From Pseudomonas sp. NKUCC02_KPG (GTDB lineage Bacteria > Pseudomonadota > Gammaproteobacteria > Pseudomonadales > Pseudomonadaceae), in NCBI RefSeq assembly GCF_019345465.1, contig NZ_JAHKRC010000017.1, positions 61,471-125,470 of the forward strand: DNA of 64,000 nucleotides, written 5' to 3'. Shown piece after piece: positions 36,065 through 44,262 of this stretch. Position 1 is the first letter of the stretch, and each line of letters starts with the position of its first letter. Both the position numbers and the translations under genes were made by a program. A model generated the notes under the pieces. It saw nothing but the letters and a program-made list of their open reading frames with translations. It did not search any database and had not been told where the DNA came from.

Positions 36065-36652
36065 TTACTTCGGTGGATAGGCGCTCAAGATTTTAGTGAC
36101 CGCCTCCTGAATTGCCGCGCTGCGTTCAGCCGGAGTAGGGCTGGTGTCGACGACTTTTTCAGCACTGCCGCGCCACACCAGTTTCCCGTCCTTGGCATCG
36201 ATCAGGTCGATTTGCAGCGTGCCAACCTGATAGACCACGTTGCGTACTTCGTTATACATCGGTGGGCCCCAGTAGCCTTCCCACGGGCCACCCCAGTACC
36301 CCCCCCACGGTCCGCCCCAAGGGCCGCCGTAGCCGTAGTTGGTCACGACCTGCTCCTGGCGGTTGGCAACGATCAACCAGGCTTGCACGAGCAAGTCCGG
36401 CTTGCTGCCTGCCGCAACCGGGCGCAGACCCCGTTGGTCCAGCTGGCCACTGATGGCCTGAACGATCCGTTGCTCGGTCAGGCTGCTTCGCAGCATCGGG
36501 TTATTGGGGTGATATTGCACAGCAGGGTCTTTCCAGGCCCAGGACTGGAACTTGGCGAAATCGACCGCAGGGTTGTAATCGCTGCTGACCTGCATGGTTT
36601 CGCAAGCGCTGAGCAGCAGGGCGATGCCCAGTAATGCCAGGCGACGTAGCAT
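36065..36652 (-). CDS. DUF4136 lipoprotein (first of a tandem pair)
   Basis: 195 residues; lipoprotein signal LLLSAC (Cys18). DUF4136 features: YNPAVDFAKFQSWAWKDP near the N-terminus and QIDLIDAKDGKLVWRGSAEKVV toward the C-terminus. A Gly/Pro/Trp/Tyr-rich insert (GGPWGGPWGGYWGGPWEGYW, about 108-127) is unusual. Probably outer-membrane associated; function unknown. Last in a minus-strand run from the MazG-like gene. Confidence 0.88.
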   Translation of the reverse strand: MLRRLALLGIALLLSACETMQVSSDYNPAVDFAKFQSWAWKDPAVQYHPNNPMLRSSLTEQRIVQAISGQLDQRGLRPVAAGSKPDLLVQAWLIVANRQEQVVTNYGYGGPWGGPWGGYWGGPWEGYWGPPMYNEVRNVVYQVGTLQIDLIDAKDGKLVWRGSAEKVVDTSPTPAERSAAIQEAVTKILSAYPPK

Positions 36653-36680
36653 GATGATTTCTCCGCTTCAACAATAAGTC

Positions 36681-37295
36681 TTAATGGGGAGGATAAGCCT
36701 GTACTGCCTTGTTCAGTGATTCGCGCAGAGCATCACTGCGTTCGCCCAGGCTGCCTTTACTGCTGGTTTCTGCACTGGAACTCCACACCGGTTGACCGGT
36801 TTTGCCGTCATACAGATTGAGTCGTACCACCATGACCTCAACTTCGTAGGTACGCACCACGGGCACAGAGTTGTACATCCCGTACTGGCTGCCGTAACGG
36901 CCATAGCCGCTGCCGTAGCCCGCTCCGTAACCATAGTCGTCCTGAACCTGACGCAAGCGTTTTTCGGTGTGCAAGTCGGCACTGACCCACAGATCCGCTG
37001 GACGGTTGGGCTGCGCCGGGCGCAAGCCCCGCTGGTCCAGTGCATTGTTCACCGCTTCGGCGATCTGGGCAGAGTCGGCCCACGCGGTCCCGACCGGCAG
37101 GCGACCATTGAGCCAGGCCCAACTCTGGTAGCGCCCGTAATCGCGAGGCGGTGCCGGATAGGCGCTCAAATCCAGGCTATTGGCCGCTTGTGCCGGGGCT
37201 GGCGGCATGGGCAGGGCGCTCGGGGTGTAAGGGTTGGGGCTTTGGCAAGCGCCCAGCCCCAGGCTTAAAACGACTAAGGCAACGCGGCGATACAT
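36681..37295 (-). CDS. DUF4136 lipoprotein (second of a tandem pair)
   Basis: 204 residues from ATG 37295 (GGGAG six bases before). Lipoprotein signal ending LGAC (Cys17). It shares with its neighbour the SAYPAPPRDYGRYQSWAWLNG, QRGLRPAQ and LNLYDGKTGQPVWSSSAE blocks, and has its own aromatic Gly-rich insert (YGYGAGYGSGYGRYGSQYG). Clearly a paralogue from tandem duplication. Function unknown. Confidence 0.88.
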   Translation of the reverse strand: MYRRVALVVLSLGLGACQSPNPYTPSALPMPPAPAQAANSLDLSAYPAPPRDYGRYQSWAWLNGRLPVGTAWADSAQIAEAVNNALDQRGLRPAQPNRPADLWVSADLHTEKRLRQVQDDYGYGAGYGSGYGRYGSQYGMYNSVPVVRTYEVEVMVVRLNLYDGKTGQPVWSSSAETSSKGSLGERSDALRESLNKAVQAYPPH

Positions 37296-37318
37296 GATGG
37301 TCTCCCCCGCAGGGCGAT

Positions 37319-38068
37319 TCAAACCGGGCGGCACACCCAATGCAGATAACGTCCAAGCCCGGCAAAGGCTGGATGGCGACGATGGGCCAGTTCCATTTCA
37401 ACCAGCGCCTCAAGCTCGGCTCGTGCCTGGAACTCAACGGGCATGTAGTCGTGAAACACACGCACACCGCTTTGGGTTTGGACCTGCCACAGGCCTTCGA
37501 GTGCCGTGGCCAGTTCTCGAGGGTCGAGTGGTTGTTGAGGGGTCAGGCTCTGTTTTTCGCCGGCCATGTCGTTCTTGCGCATTTTGCGGAAGTGGCCCTT
37601 GAGCAGGTTGCGATAGATCAACGCGTCGCGGTTGTAGAACGCCAGGGACAACCAGCCGTCCCTGGCGGTCAGCTGATGCAGCACCGGCAGGATCGCGTGG
37701 GGTTCAGCCAGCCATTCCAGCACGGCGTGGCACAGCACCAGATCGTAGGGCTCGGTCAGTTGCCCCAGCAGCTCTTGCCACGGCGCCTGGATAAAGGTGC
37801 CGGTCTGGCCTGCCTCGGCAAAACGCTGGCGGGCGCCTTCAAGCATTGGCGCGGCCGGTTCGGCCAGGGTCACATCATGACCTTGCTGGGCCAGCCACAA
37901 CGACATATGACCCAGGCCTGCACCGATATCCAGTACCCGCAACGGGCGTTTTGGCAGTGATTCTTCAAGGTCGGCCTGAAGCACGGCCAGACGAATGGCA
38001 CCCTTGGCGCCGCCGTAGATTTTCTCGGCGAAACGGGTGGCCAGTTGATCGAAGTGACGGTCACTCAT
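37319..38068 (-). CDS. cmoM: tRNA 5-carboxymethoxyuridine methyltransferase CmoM
   Basis: 249 residues, close to E. coli CmoM/SmtA (261). It shares the family opening DRHFDQLATRFAEKIYGGAKGAIR, the SAM motif VLDIGAGLGHMSLWL, the HAVLEWLAEP block and GVRVFHDYMP...LGRYLHW at the end. It methylates cmo5U34 to mcmo5U34 in several tRNAs, widening wobble decoding. Start overlaps the end of the MazG-like gene by four bases (ATGA). Confidence 0.92.
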   Translation of the reverse strand: MSDRHFDQLATRFAEKIYGGAKGAIRLAVLQADLEESLPKRPLRVLDIGAGLGHMSLWLAQQGHDVTLAEPAAPMLEGARQRFAEAGQTGTFIQAPWQELLGQLTEPYDLVLCHAVLEWLAEPHAILPVLHQLTARDGWLSLAFYNRDALIYRNLLKGHFRKMRKNDMAGEKQSLTPQQPLDPRELATALEGLWQVQTQSGVRVFHDYMPVEFQARAELEALVEMELAHRRHPAFAGLGRYLHWVCRPV

Positions 38069-38370
38069 GGGTTGAAACGCCTTTCATTGTCAGCCAATTT
38101 GCTGCGCACCACTTCGTTCATGTCCAACCCCAGTTCGGCGCACAGCAACACCAGATACAGCACGATATCGCCTACCTCCTGGCCTGCGTGGGCGAGCTTG
38201 TCGGCGGGGAGCTGGCGGGACTGGTCCTCGCTTAGCCACTGAAAGATTTCCACCAGCTCAGCCATTTCGACACTGGCGGCCATGGCCAGGTTTTTCGGGC
38301 TGTGGAATTGTTTCCAGTCGTTGTTATCGCGGATGCGGTGCATGCGTTGCGTGAGTTCGTCGAGGTTCAT
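38065..38370 (-). CDS. MazG-like nucleotide pyrophosphohydrolase
   Basis: 101 residues from ATG 38370 (MNLDELTQRMHRIRDNNDW); nine extra codons are open upstream. The all-alpha MazG/RS21-C6 fold shows EMAELVEIFQW and QEVGDIVLYLVLLCAEL with the EExxE/ExxD metal ligands. The short single-domain form resembles dCTP pyrophosphatase-type house-cleaning enzymes. Translationally coupled with cmoM. Confidence 0.88.
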   Translation of the reverse strand: MNLDELTQRMHRIRDNNDWKQFHSPKNLAMAASVEMAELVEIFQWLSEDQSRQLPADKLAHAGQEVGDIVLYLVLLCAELGLDMNEVVRSKLADNERRFNP

Positions 38371-38467
38371 CGAGGGTGTGCTCTCCAGAAGGCGCAAAGC
38401 TTGCGACTGAACGGCCTTTGGCGCAAGCGAAAGGCACAGGCGCGTGCTGGTGTGGCGCGCAATTCTT

Positions 38468-38536
38468 TGTAGTCGCTGACGAGGAACGAAGGCTGCGTTA
38501 TCGATCGCAGCCTCGCTACGCTCCTCAGCGGCTACA
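38468..38536. repeat. REP-type palindromic element, GTAGTCGC family
   Basis: TGTAGTCGCTGACGAGG at 38468 has a nearly matching inverted partner ending CTCCTCAGCGGCTACA at 38536, with a CGCAGCC/GGCTGCG inner pair. Related to 4101-4197. It lies between the MaoC and MazG-like genes. Confidence 0.75.
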
Positions 38537-38550
38537 GGGCAAGTGCCGGC

Positions 38551-39405
38551 TCAACTGATCGGTCGCCAATTACCGGTCATGTGCACCAGATCGCCATGCC
38601 CGCTCAGCTGGAAATCACCACTGGAACCCGCTTCGCTGCAGCGCAAAATCACTTCGCTGGGTAGACGTACCGGCTTTTTGAACGCGACAAAGATCTCGAC
38701 ATTGGCGGCTGGCAGGTGCGAATTCAATGCCGCCAGGGCACGGGTTTTTATCCACAGGCCATGGGCGATGGCGCTGGGCAGGCCAAACAGTTTGGCGCTG
38801 GCCGCACTGAGGTGAATGGGGTTGTAGTCGCCCGACACCTTGGCGTAGCGGCGGCCAATGTCGGTGGGGGCATACCAGCGCGTCAGCTCGTTCAGCACCA
38901 CCGGCCCGGGGGCGGCGGTTTCAGGGGGGGCCCCCGGCAGCTCGACGCCTTTGCACAGCAGCGTGCTTTCGGCCTCCCACAGCGGCCCGAGCATGTCGTC
39001 CATCTGGGTGATCACCTCAAAGGTCGCCCCCTTGGGGTGCTTTTGCAGGTTGTGCACAAACACGCCGATGCGTAGCTGCGTCACGCTGCCCATGGGCCGC
39101 AGCAACCGTACCCGATTGGTCAGGTGAATCAGCCCAAGCAGTGGGAAGGGGAAGTCCTTGCTGGTCAGTAATTGCATTTGCAGCCCGAAGGCCAGGACAT
39201 GGGGGTAGGTGGGCGGGAGTAGTGGGCTTGGCGCCAGGGCGCACACCTCCCTGAAGGCAGCCAGTGACGTGGGTTCAACTTCCACCCAGCAGCGCAAACC
39301 CTGTTCCGGCAAGGTGCTGCCGGTGATTTTGCGCCGGGCTGCGGCGTGGGCGTACAGCGCGGGCAAGTGCGGTGGGCTGGCGAGGTCGAGCCACTTCACG
39401 GTCAT
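38551..39405 (-). CDS. MaoC-type double hot-dog (R)-enoyl-CoA/ACP hydratase
   Basis: 284 residues, double hot-dog length. The C-terminal half has the hydratase motif: YAKVSGDYNPIHLSAASAKLFGLPSAIAHG, with the Asp/His catalytic pair (D-x4-H). The N-terminal half is the degenerate hot dog. It hydrates trans-2-enoyl or dehydrates 3-hydroxyacyl thioesters. Size and place match HtdX of Mycobacterium tuberculosis, also next to FabG4 and FadA2. Three bases separate it from the upstream reductase gene. Confidence 0.9.
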   Translation of the reverse strand: MTVKWLDLASPPHLPALYAHAAARRKITGSTLPEQGLRCWVEVEPTSLAAFREVCALAPSPLLPPTYPHVLAFGLQMQLLTSKDFPFPLLGLIHLTNRVRLLRPMGSVTQLRIGVFVHNLQKHPKGATFEVITQMDDMLGPLWEAESTLLCKGVELPGAPPETAAPGPVVLNELTRWYAPTDIGRRYAKVSGDYNPIHLSAASAKLFGLPSAIAHGLWIKTRALAALNSHLPAANVEIFVAFKKPVRLPSEVILRCSEAGSSGDFQLSGHGDLVHMTGNWRPIS

Positions 39406-39408
39406 GGT

Positions 39409-40761
39409 TCATGCTCCCAGAATGCTTTGTCCGCACACCCGCAGCGCTTGACCGCTGACGGCGCCCGACCCCGGCTGCCCGAGCCAGGCCACGGCTTCGG
39501 CCACGTCTTGCGGCAGTCCGCCCTGGCCCAGGGAGCTCATGCGTCGACCCGCTTCGCGCAAAGCGAAGGGAATATGCGCAGTCATCCGGGTTTCGATAAA
39601 CCCGGGGGCCACGGCGTTGATGCTGATGCCGCGCTGGCCCAGCAAGGGGGCCCAGGCTTGAGCCAGGCCAATCAGCCCGGCCTTGCTGGCGGCGTAGTTG
39701 GTCTGACCGCGATTACCGGCGATACCGCTGATGGAGGCGAGCAGAATCACCCGGCCGTTATCGCGCAAGGTGCCACTGTCGAGCAGGGCTTTGGTCAGCA
39801 CCTGCGGGGCGTTGAGGTTGACCGTGAGCACGGAGTCCCAGAACTCGGGCGTCATGTTGGCCAAGGTCTTGTCACGGGTGATGCCTGCGTTGTGCACCAC
39901 GATGTCGACACCGTCAGCCAGGTGCTCGACCAGTTCTTCAGCGGCATTGGCGGCACAGATATCCAGCGCGATGCTGTGCCCGCCCAAACGGGCGGCCAGC
40001 GCATCCAGGTCGGCCTTGGCGGATGGCACGTCGAGCAGGATCAGTTGGGCGCCATCCCGGGCCAGGGTTTCGGCAATCGAGGCGCCAATTCCTCGGGCCG
40101 CCCCGGTCACCAATGCCTTGCACCCGGCCAGGGGGCGGGTCCAGTCCTGTACCTGGGAGGCGCAGGTCGTGAGGCGCAGCACTTGCCCACTGATAAATGC
40201 ACTTTTGGGCGAAAGGAAAAACCGCAGTGCACCTTCAAGTTGATCTTCAGCGCCTTCACCGACATACAGCAGTTGCAGGGTGCTGGCGTTGCGCAGTTCT
40301 TTAGCCAGTGACCGGCTGAAACCCTCAAGCGCACGCTGGGCGCTGGCAGCAAATGGGTCACTTAATGTTTCAGGTGCACGGCCCAGAATCACCATGTGGG
40401 TGCTGTGTTCCAGGCTGCGCAGCAGTGGCTGGAAAAACTCGCGCAGTTGTTTGAGTTGGTCGGTGTGCAGCAGCTCGCTGGCGTCGAACACCACGGCCTT
40501 GAGCTTTGGTCCCTGGCCAGGAATCCAGGGGGTTGCGAGCAACGGTTCGGGGCCGTAGCTGTAGACGGCGTCGGTGAGTTTGCTGGCAAAACGGTTCACC
40601 TGTTCGGCCAGTGCCCCGCCGCCAATCAATAGCGGGCCTTCGACGGGGCGCAGGCGCCCGGCTTGCCAGCGTTCCAGTCGTCCCGGTGACGGCAGCCCCA
40701 ACGCGCCGACCAGACGCTGGCCGAGGGATGAGTTGACGAAGTCGATATAACGGTCTGACAT
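39409..40761 (-). CDS. FabG4-like high-molecular-weight 3-oxoacyl-ACP/CoA reductase
   Basis: 450 residues, almost twice a normal FabG (~245). Residues ~1-205 form an N-terminal domain with no intact nucleotide motif, while the C-terminal SDR domain has TGAARGIG (219-226), HNAGIT, and catalytic Ser (ASISG), Tyr356 and Lys360 (YAASK). This two-domain shape matches FabG4 (Rv0242c, 454 aa) of M. tuberculosis, an NADH-dependent reductase. Start ATG 40761. It forms a divergent trio with the thiolase and MaoC genes. Confidence 0.9.
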   Translation of the reverse strand: MSDRYIDFVNSSLGQRLVGALGLPSPGRLERWQAGRLRPVEGPLLIGGGALAEQVNRFASKLTDAVYSYGPEPLLATPWIPGQGPKLKAVVFDASELLHTDQLKQLREFFQPLLRSLEHSTHMVILGRAPETLSDPFAASAQRALEGFSRSLAKELRNASTLQLLYVGEGAEDQLEGALRFFLSPKSAFISGQVLRLTTCASQVQDWTRPLAGCKALVTGAARGIGASIAETLARDGAQLILLDVPSAKADLDALAARLGGHSIALDICAANAAEELVEHLADGVDIVVHNAGITRDKTLANMTPEFWDSVLTVNLNAPQVLTKALLDSGTLRDNGRVILLASISGIAGNRGQTNYAASKAGLIGLAQAWAPLLGQRGISINAVAPGFIETRMTAHIPFALREAGRRMSSLGQGGLPQDVAEAVAWLGQPGSGAVSGQALRVCGQSILGA

Positions 40762-40883
40762 GGAACACTCTCCGACAGGTGGGGTTCAAAGGGTTGACCA
40801 CAAACAGGCCGTGGTCGTTCGTTATCAGCGATAAGACCTACGCTTGTAACGATTAATGGATTCAAAAGAATAGGGGCAATCGT

Positions 40884-42158
40884 ATGAGTCTGCGTCGTGT
40901 AGCAATTATTGGTGGTAACCGAATCCCGTTTGCCCGCTCCAACGGGCCGTATGCGACCGCCAGTAATCAGGACATGTTGACGGCCGCGCTGGAGGGGTTG
41001 ATCGAGCGTTACAACCTGCACGGGCTGCGCATGGGGGAGGTTGTGGCCGGGGCGGTGCTCAAGGATTCTCGGGATTTCAGCATGACCCGTGAGTGCGTGC
41101 TGGGCTCACGGCTGTCGCCGAAAACACCGGCCTATGACCTGCAGCAGGCCTGCGGGACGGGGCTTGAAGCGGTATTGCTGGTGGCCAACAAGATTGCCCT
41201 GGGGCAGATCGACTGTGCGGTTGCCGGGGGAGTGGACACCACATCCGATGCGCCGATTGGCCTTAATGACGGCCTGCGTAAATGGTTGCTGCAGTTCAAT
41301 CGCACCAAGGCGCCTCTGGATAAGCTCAAGACCTTGCTGCAATTGCGTCCGGGTTTTCTGAAACCCGAGTTTCCCCGTAATGGCGAGCCCCGCACCGGGC
41401 TGTCGATGGGCCAGCACTGCGAACTGATGGCGCAAGCCTGGAGCATCCCAAGGCTTGAACAGGACGAACTGGCGCTGCACAGCCATCAGGCGTTGACGGC
41501 GGCCTATCACGCAGGCTGGGAAGATGACTTGCTCACGCCTTTCCGGGGTTTGAGCCGCGATAACAATCTGCGTGCCGACTTGACCCTGGAGAAGCTGGCC
41601 GCCCTTAAGCCTGTGTTCGAGCGCAGTGCCAAAGGCACGTTGACGGCGGGCAACTCCACGCCACTGACCGATGGCGCTGCCGTGGTGCTGTTGGGCAGCG
41701 AAGAGTGGGCCAGGGAACGCGGCTTGCCGATTTTGGCGTACTTGCGTGATGGCGAAACTGCCGCTGTGGATTTCGTGCATGGAGCGGAAGGTTTGCTCAT
41801 GGCGCCGGTGTATGCCGTCCCACGGTTGCTGGCGCGCAATGGCCTGACTTTGCAGGATTTTGACTACTACGAAATTCACGAGGCTTTTGCTGCGCAGGTG
41901 CTGTGTACGTTGAAGGCCTGGGAGGATGCGGCCTACTGCAAAAGCCGGCTCGACCTGGATGCACCGCTGGGCTCGATTGATCGCAGCAAGCTCAACGTCA
42001 AGGGCAGCTCGCTGGCGGTGGGGCATCCGTTTGCGGCGACAGGAGGGCGGATCGTGACCAATATGTCCAAGCTGCTCGCCACTGCCGGGCAGGGACGAGG
42101 GCTGATCTCGATCTGCGCGGCAGGTGGGCAGGGCGTTACCGCAATCATTGAGCGGTAG
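40884..42158 (+). CDS. Thiolase (acetyl-CoA acetyltransferase, FadA2-like)
   Basis: 424 residues. Active-site residues are clear: Cys90 (LQQACGTGLEA), His in YEIHEAFA, His381 in VGHPFAATGGR and Cys411 (ICAAGGQG). It cleaves or forms 3-ketoacyl-CoA. It is divergent from the FabG4-like gene with 122 bases between them. With the reductase and hydratase it supplies three of the four steps of a beta-oxidation or reverse cycle; the acyl-CoA dehydrogenase/enoyl reductase is not present here. GGGGCAATCGT precedes the ATG at 40884. Confidence 0.92.
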   Translation: MSLRRVAIIGGNRIPFARSNGPYATASNQDMLTAALEGLIERYNLHGLRMGEVVAGAVLKDSRDFSMTRECVLGSRLSPKTPAYDLQQACGTGLEAVLLVANKIALGQIDCAVAGGVDTTSDAPIGLNDGLRKWLLQFNRTKAPLDKLKTLLQLRPGFLKPEFPRNGEPRTGLSMGQHCELMAQAWSIPRLEQDELALHSHQALTAAYHAGWEDDLLTPFRGLSRDNNLRADLTLEKLAALKPVFERSAKGTLTAGNSTPLTDGAAVVLLGSEEWARERGLPILAYLRDGETAAVDFVHGAEGLLMAPVYAVPRLLARNGLTLQDFDYYEIHEAFAAQVLCTLKAWEDAAYCKSRLDLDAPLGSIDRSKLNVKGSSLAVGHPFAATGGRIVTNMSKLLATAGQGRGLISICAAGGQGVTAIIER

Positions 42159-42168
42159 CCGCATGTGG

Positions 42169-42253
42169 GTGGGAGCGGGCTTGCTCGCGATGGCATCACC
42201 GCGGTGTGGCTGTTACACCGCGGCGTCTGCATCGCGAGCAAGCCCGCTCCCAC
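42169..42253. repeat. REP doublet overlapping the BASS gene 3' end
   Basis: Perfect 23-base inverted arms at 42169-42191 and 42231-42253; an inner pair CCGCGGTGT/ACACCGCGG makes it a long hairpin. The right arm encodes the last residues of the BASS transporter. Confidence 0.93.
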
Positions 42254-43244
42254 TCATGTTGTATTTGCGAGTGGCGTAGCTTTCTGCCATCACCGAGCAC
42301 ACGATCAACTGCAGCGGGTGGTAGATCATGATCGGCAGCAAAATCAGGCCCAGGCCGGGGTTGGCGCCAAAGATCAGGGCGGCCATCGGCGCGCCGGCAG
42401 CCAGGGATTTTTTGCTGGCGCAGAACACTGCGGCAATTTCATCGCTGGTGCTGAACTTCAAGGCACGGGCAGTGCGGGTGGTCATCCACAGGATGACGGC
42501 GAGCAGGACGGCACTGCCGATCACGGCGCTGATAATCACCGAGGTGCCTTGTTGTTGCCACATGCCCGAGACCATCGAGTTGCAGAACGCTGCGTAAACC
42601 AGCAGCAGAATCACCACTTTGTCGCAGATGTTGGTGTAGCGCTTGTGGCGGGCGAAAAAACGTCCGAACAGCGGGCGTACCAGTTGGCCAAGGACCAGGG
42701 GCAACAGGAGCATGGCGCACAGGTCGAGCAGGGTTGAGCCCAGGTCGATACCGCCCGCGCCGCTGCCAACCACCAGGCTGACGAGCAATGGGGTGATGAA
42801 AATCCCCAATACGCTGGACAGGCTGGCGTTGAGAATCGCCGCCGGTACGTTGCCGCCTGCGCTGCCGGTGAGTGCGACCGAGGAGGAGATGGTCGAAGGC
42901 AATGCGCACAGGTAGAAGAAGCCCAGCATCAGCAGCGGCGGAACATGGGTGCCCAGCAGCTTGTCGGCGATGACCCAGATCAGCGGGAAAACGATGAAGG
43001 TGAAGCCCTGAACCATGAAGTGCAGGCGGATGTTTTTCAGGCCGTGGCGGATTTGCTCGCTGGACAGGTTGACCCCGTGCAGGAAAAACACCAGGAACAC
43101 ACCGATGTTGATTACCCACTCAGCGTGCATCCCGCCGCCAGTACTGCCGAAATGCGGAAACACATAGGCCAGAAATGTCGCTAGCAGCATGCCGCACAGA
43201 AACCAGTCGGTGAACATTCGTTTGAGATGTTTGAGCACAGGCAT
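42213..43244 (-). CDS. Bile acid:sodium symporter (BASS/SBF-like) family transporter
   Basis: 343 residues from ATG 43244 (a GTG three codons upstream is possible). Ten membrane helices, starting FTDWFLCGMLLATFLAYVFP. The SBF-like blocks GFFYLCALPSTISSSVALTGSAGGNVPAAILNAS and SMVSGMW are recognisable. It moves organic acids with Na+ in other bacteria; substrate unknown. The last ~13 residues (after KYNM) are encoded by a REP arm and are unlikely to be ancestral. Divergent AraC gene suggests local control. Confidence 0.9.
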   Translation of the reverse strand: MPVLKHLKRMFTDWFLCGMLLATFLAYVFPHFGSTGGGMHAEWVINIGVFLVFFLHGVNLSSEQIRHGLKNIRLHFMVQGFTFIVFPLIWVIADKLLGTHVPPLLMLGFFYLCALPSTISSSVALTGSAGGNVPAAILNASLSSVLGIFITPLLVSLVVGSGAGGIDLGSTLLDLCAMLLLPLVLGQLVRPLFGRFFARHKRYTNICDKVVILLLVYAAFCNSMVSGMWQQQGTSVIISAVIGSAVLLAVILWMTTRTARALKFSTSDEIAAVFCASKKSLAAGAPMAALIFGANPGLGLILLPIMIYHPLQLIVCSVMAESYATRKYNMSGSGLARDADAAV

Positions 43245-43326
43245 CGTGGGCACCGGGACATTGTAAGAATTAGTAACTTAGCCTAACGTCGCAGGTATCT
43301 GACGTCTTGCGATATAAGGCCAATCA

Positions 43327-44121
43327 ATGCCGCCAAACGGACAACGTGGACTCCAGCGCGCCATTCCAGTGCTTGATGCACTGCCACGGCCACTGTATGC
43401 CCGGGCCGAAAGCCTGGGCGCAGGTTCCTGGACGCCACGTCATCGGCATGATTGGGTGCAGTTTTCATACGCGATCAGTGGCGTGTTGGGGGTGCATACC
43501 GACGAGGGCAGCTTTTTTGCACCGCCGCAGTGGGGGATCTGGATTCCCGCCGGGCTGGAGCATGAGGTCATCACCTCGATGCGTGCCGAAATGCGCAGCC
43601 TGTATGTACGTCGTGAGGATTGCCTTTGGGCGCCCGGCCAGTGCCGGGTGCTGGAGGTCACGCCGCTGGCACGGGAGCTGATCAAAGGTTTTTGTGCATT
43701 GCCCGCCGAATACCCCGAGGGCGGCAGCCCTGAGCAAAGGTTGGTGGCTGTGTTGCTGGATCAATTGGCGAGCCTGCCTGAGGTGGGTTTTTCGCTGCCG
43801 CTGCCACGCCATGGGCGTTTGCTGGTGCTGTGCAATGAATTGATCGAAACCCCCGATGCCGACGTCAGCCTGAGCCTGTGGTCGGATCGTCTGGGCATGT
43901 CTGAAAAAACCCTGATGCGGTTGTTCCTGCGTGAAACGGGCTTGAGTTTTCGCAGTTGGCGTCAGCGGGTACGACTGCTGTCTTCGTTGCAGGTGCTGGA
44001 GGAGGGTGGTCATGTCACGCGTGCGGCGTTGTCGTGCGGGTATGAGTCGACGTCGGCATTCATCGCGGCATTTAAAAAGATGTTCGGCTATACGCCCGGC
44101 GAGTTATTTCGCCAGGGCTAG
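43327..44121 (+). CDS. AraC family regulator with cupin sensor domain
   Basis: 264 residues. N-terminal cupin (~25-105; HRHDWVQFSYAISGVLGVHTDEG, PPQWGIWIPAGLEHEV), C-terminal double HTH (~165-262; MSEKTLMRLFLRETGLSFRSWRQRVR, ALSCGYESTSAFIAAFKKMFGYTPGELF). It probably binds in the 82-base gap to control the divergent BASS transporter. Ligand unknown; it resembles the NimR-type subgroup in architecture. Confidence 0.9.
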   Translation: MPPNGQRGLQRAIPVLDALPRPLYARAESLGAGSWTPRHRHDWVQFSYAISGVLGVHTDEGSFFAPPQWGIWIPAGLEHEVITSMRAEMRSLYVRREDCLWAPGQCRVLEVTPLARELIKGFCALPAEYPEGGSPEQRLVAVLLDQLASLPEVGFSLPLPRHGRLLVLCNELIETPDADVSLSLWSDRLGMSEKTLMRLFLRETGLSFRSWRQRVRLLSSLQVLEEGGHVTRAALSCGYESTSAFIAAFKKMFGYTPGELFRQG

Positions 44122-44262
44122 GCAGCGGGCCCATTAGTCGGTGCTCTTGACGGATTGCTCGTCTATCATTCAAATCGTTTGCCCTCTCCCCGTGGTGAGT
44201 GGATTGCCGTATAACGAGTGACATTCGCGTGTTTGGTAATAAAGGACCCACAATAAAAGCTG

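Noticed and set aside
42165..42737. 190-codon plus-strand frame through the REP and BASS gene
   Set aside because: It begins in a REP and runs antisense to the transporter; no domain.
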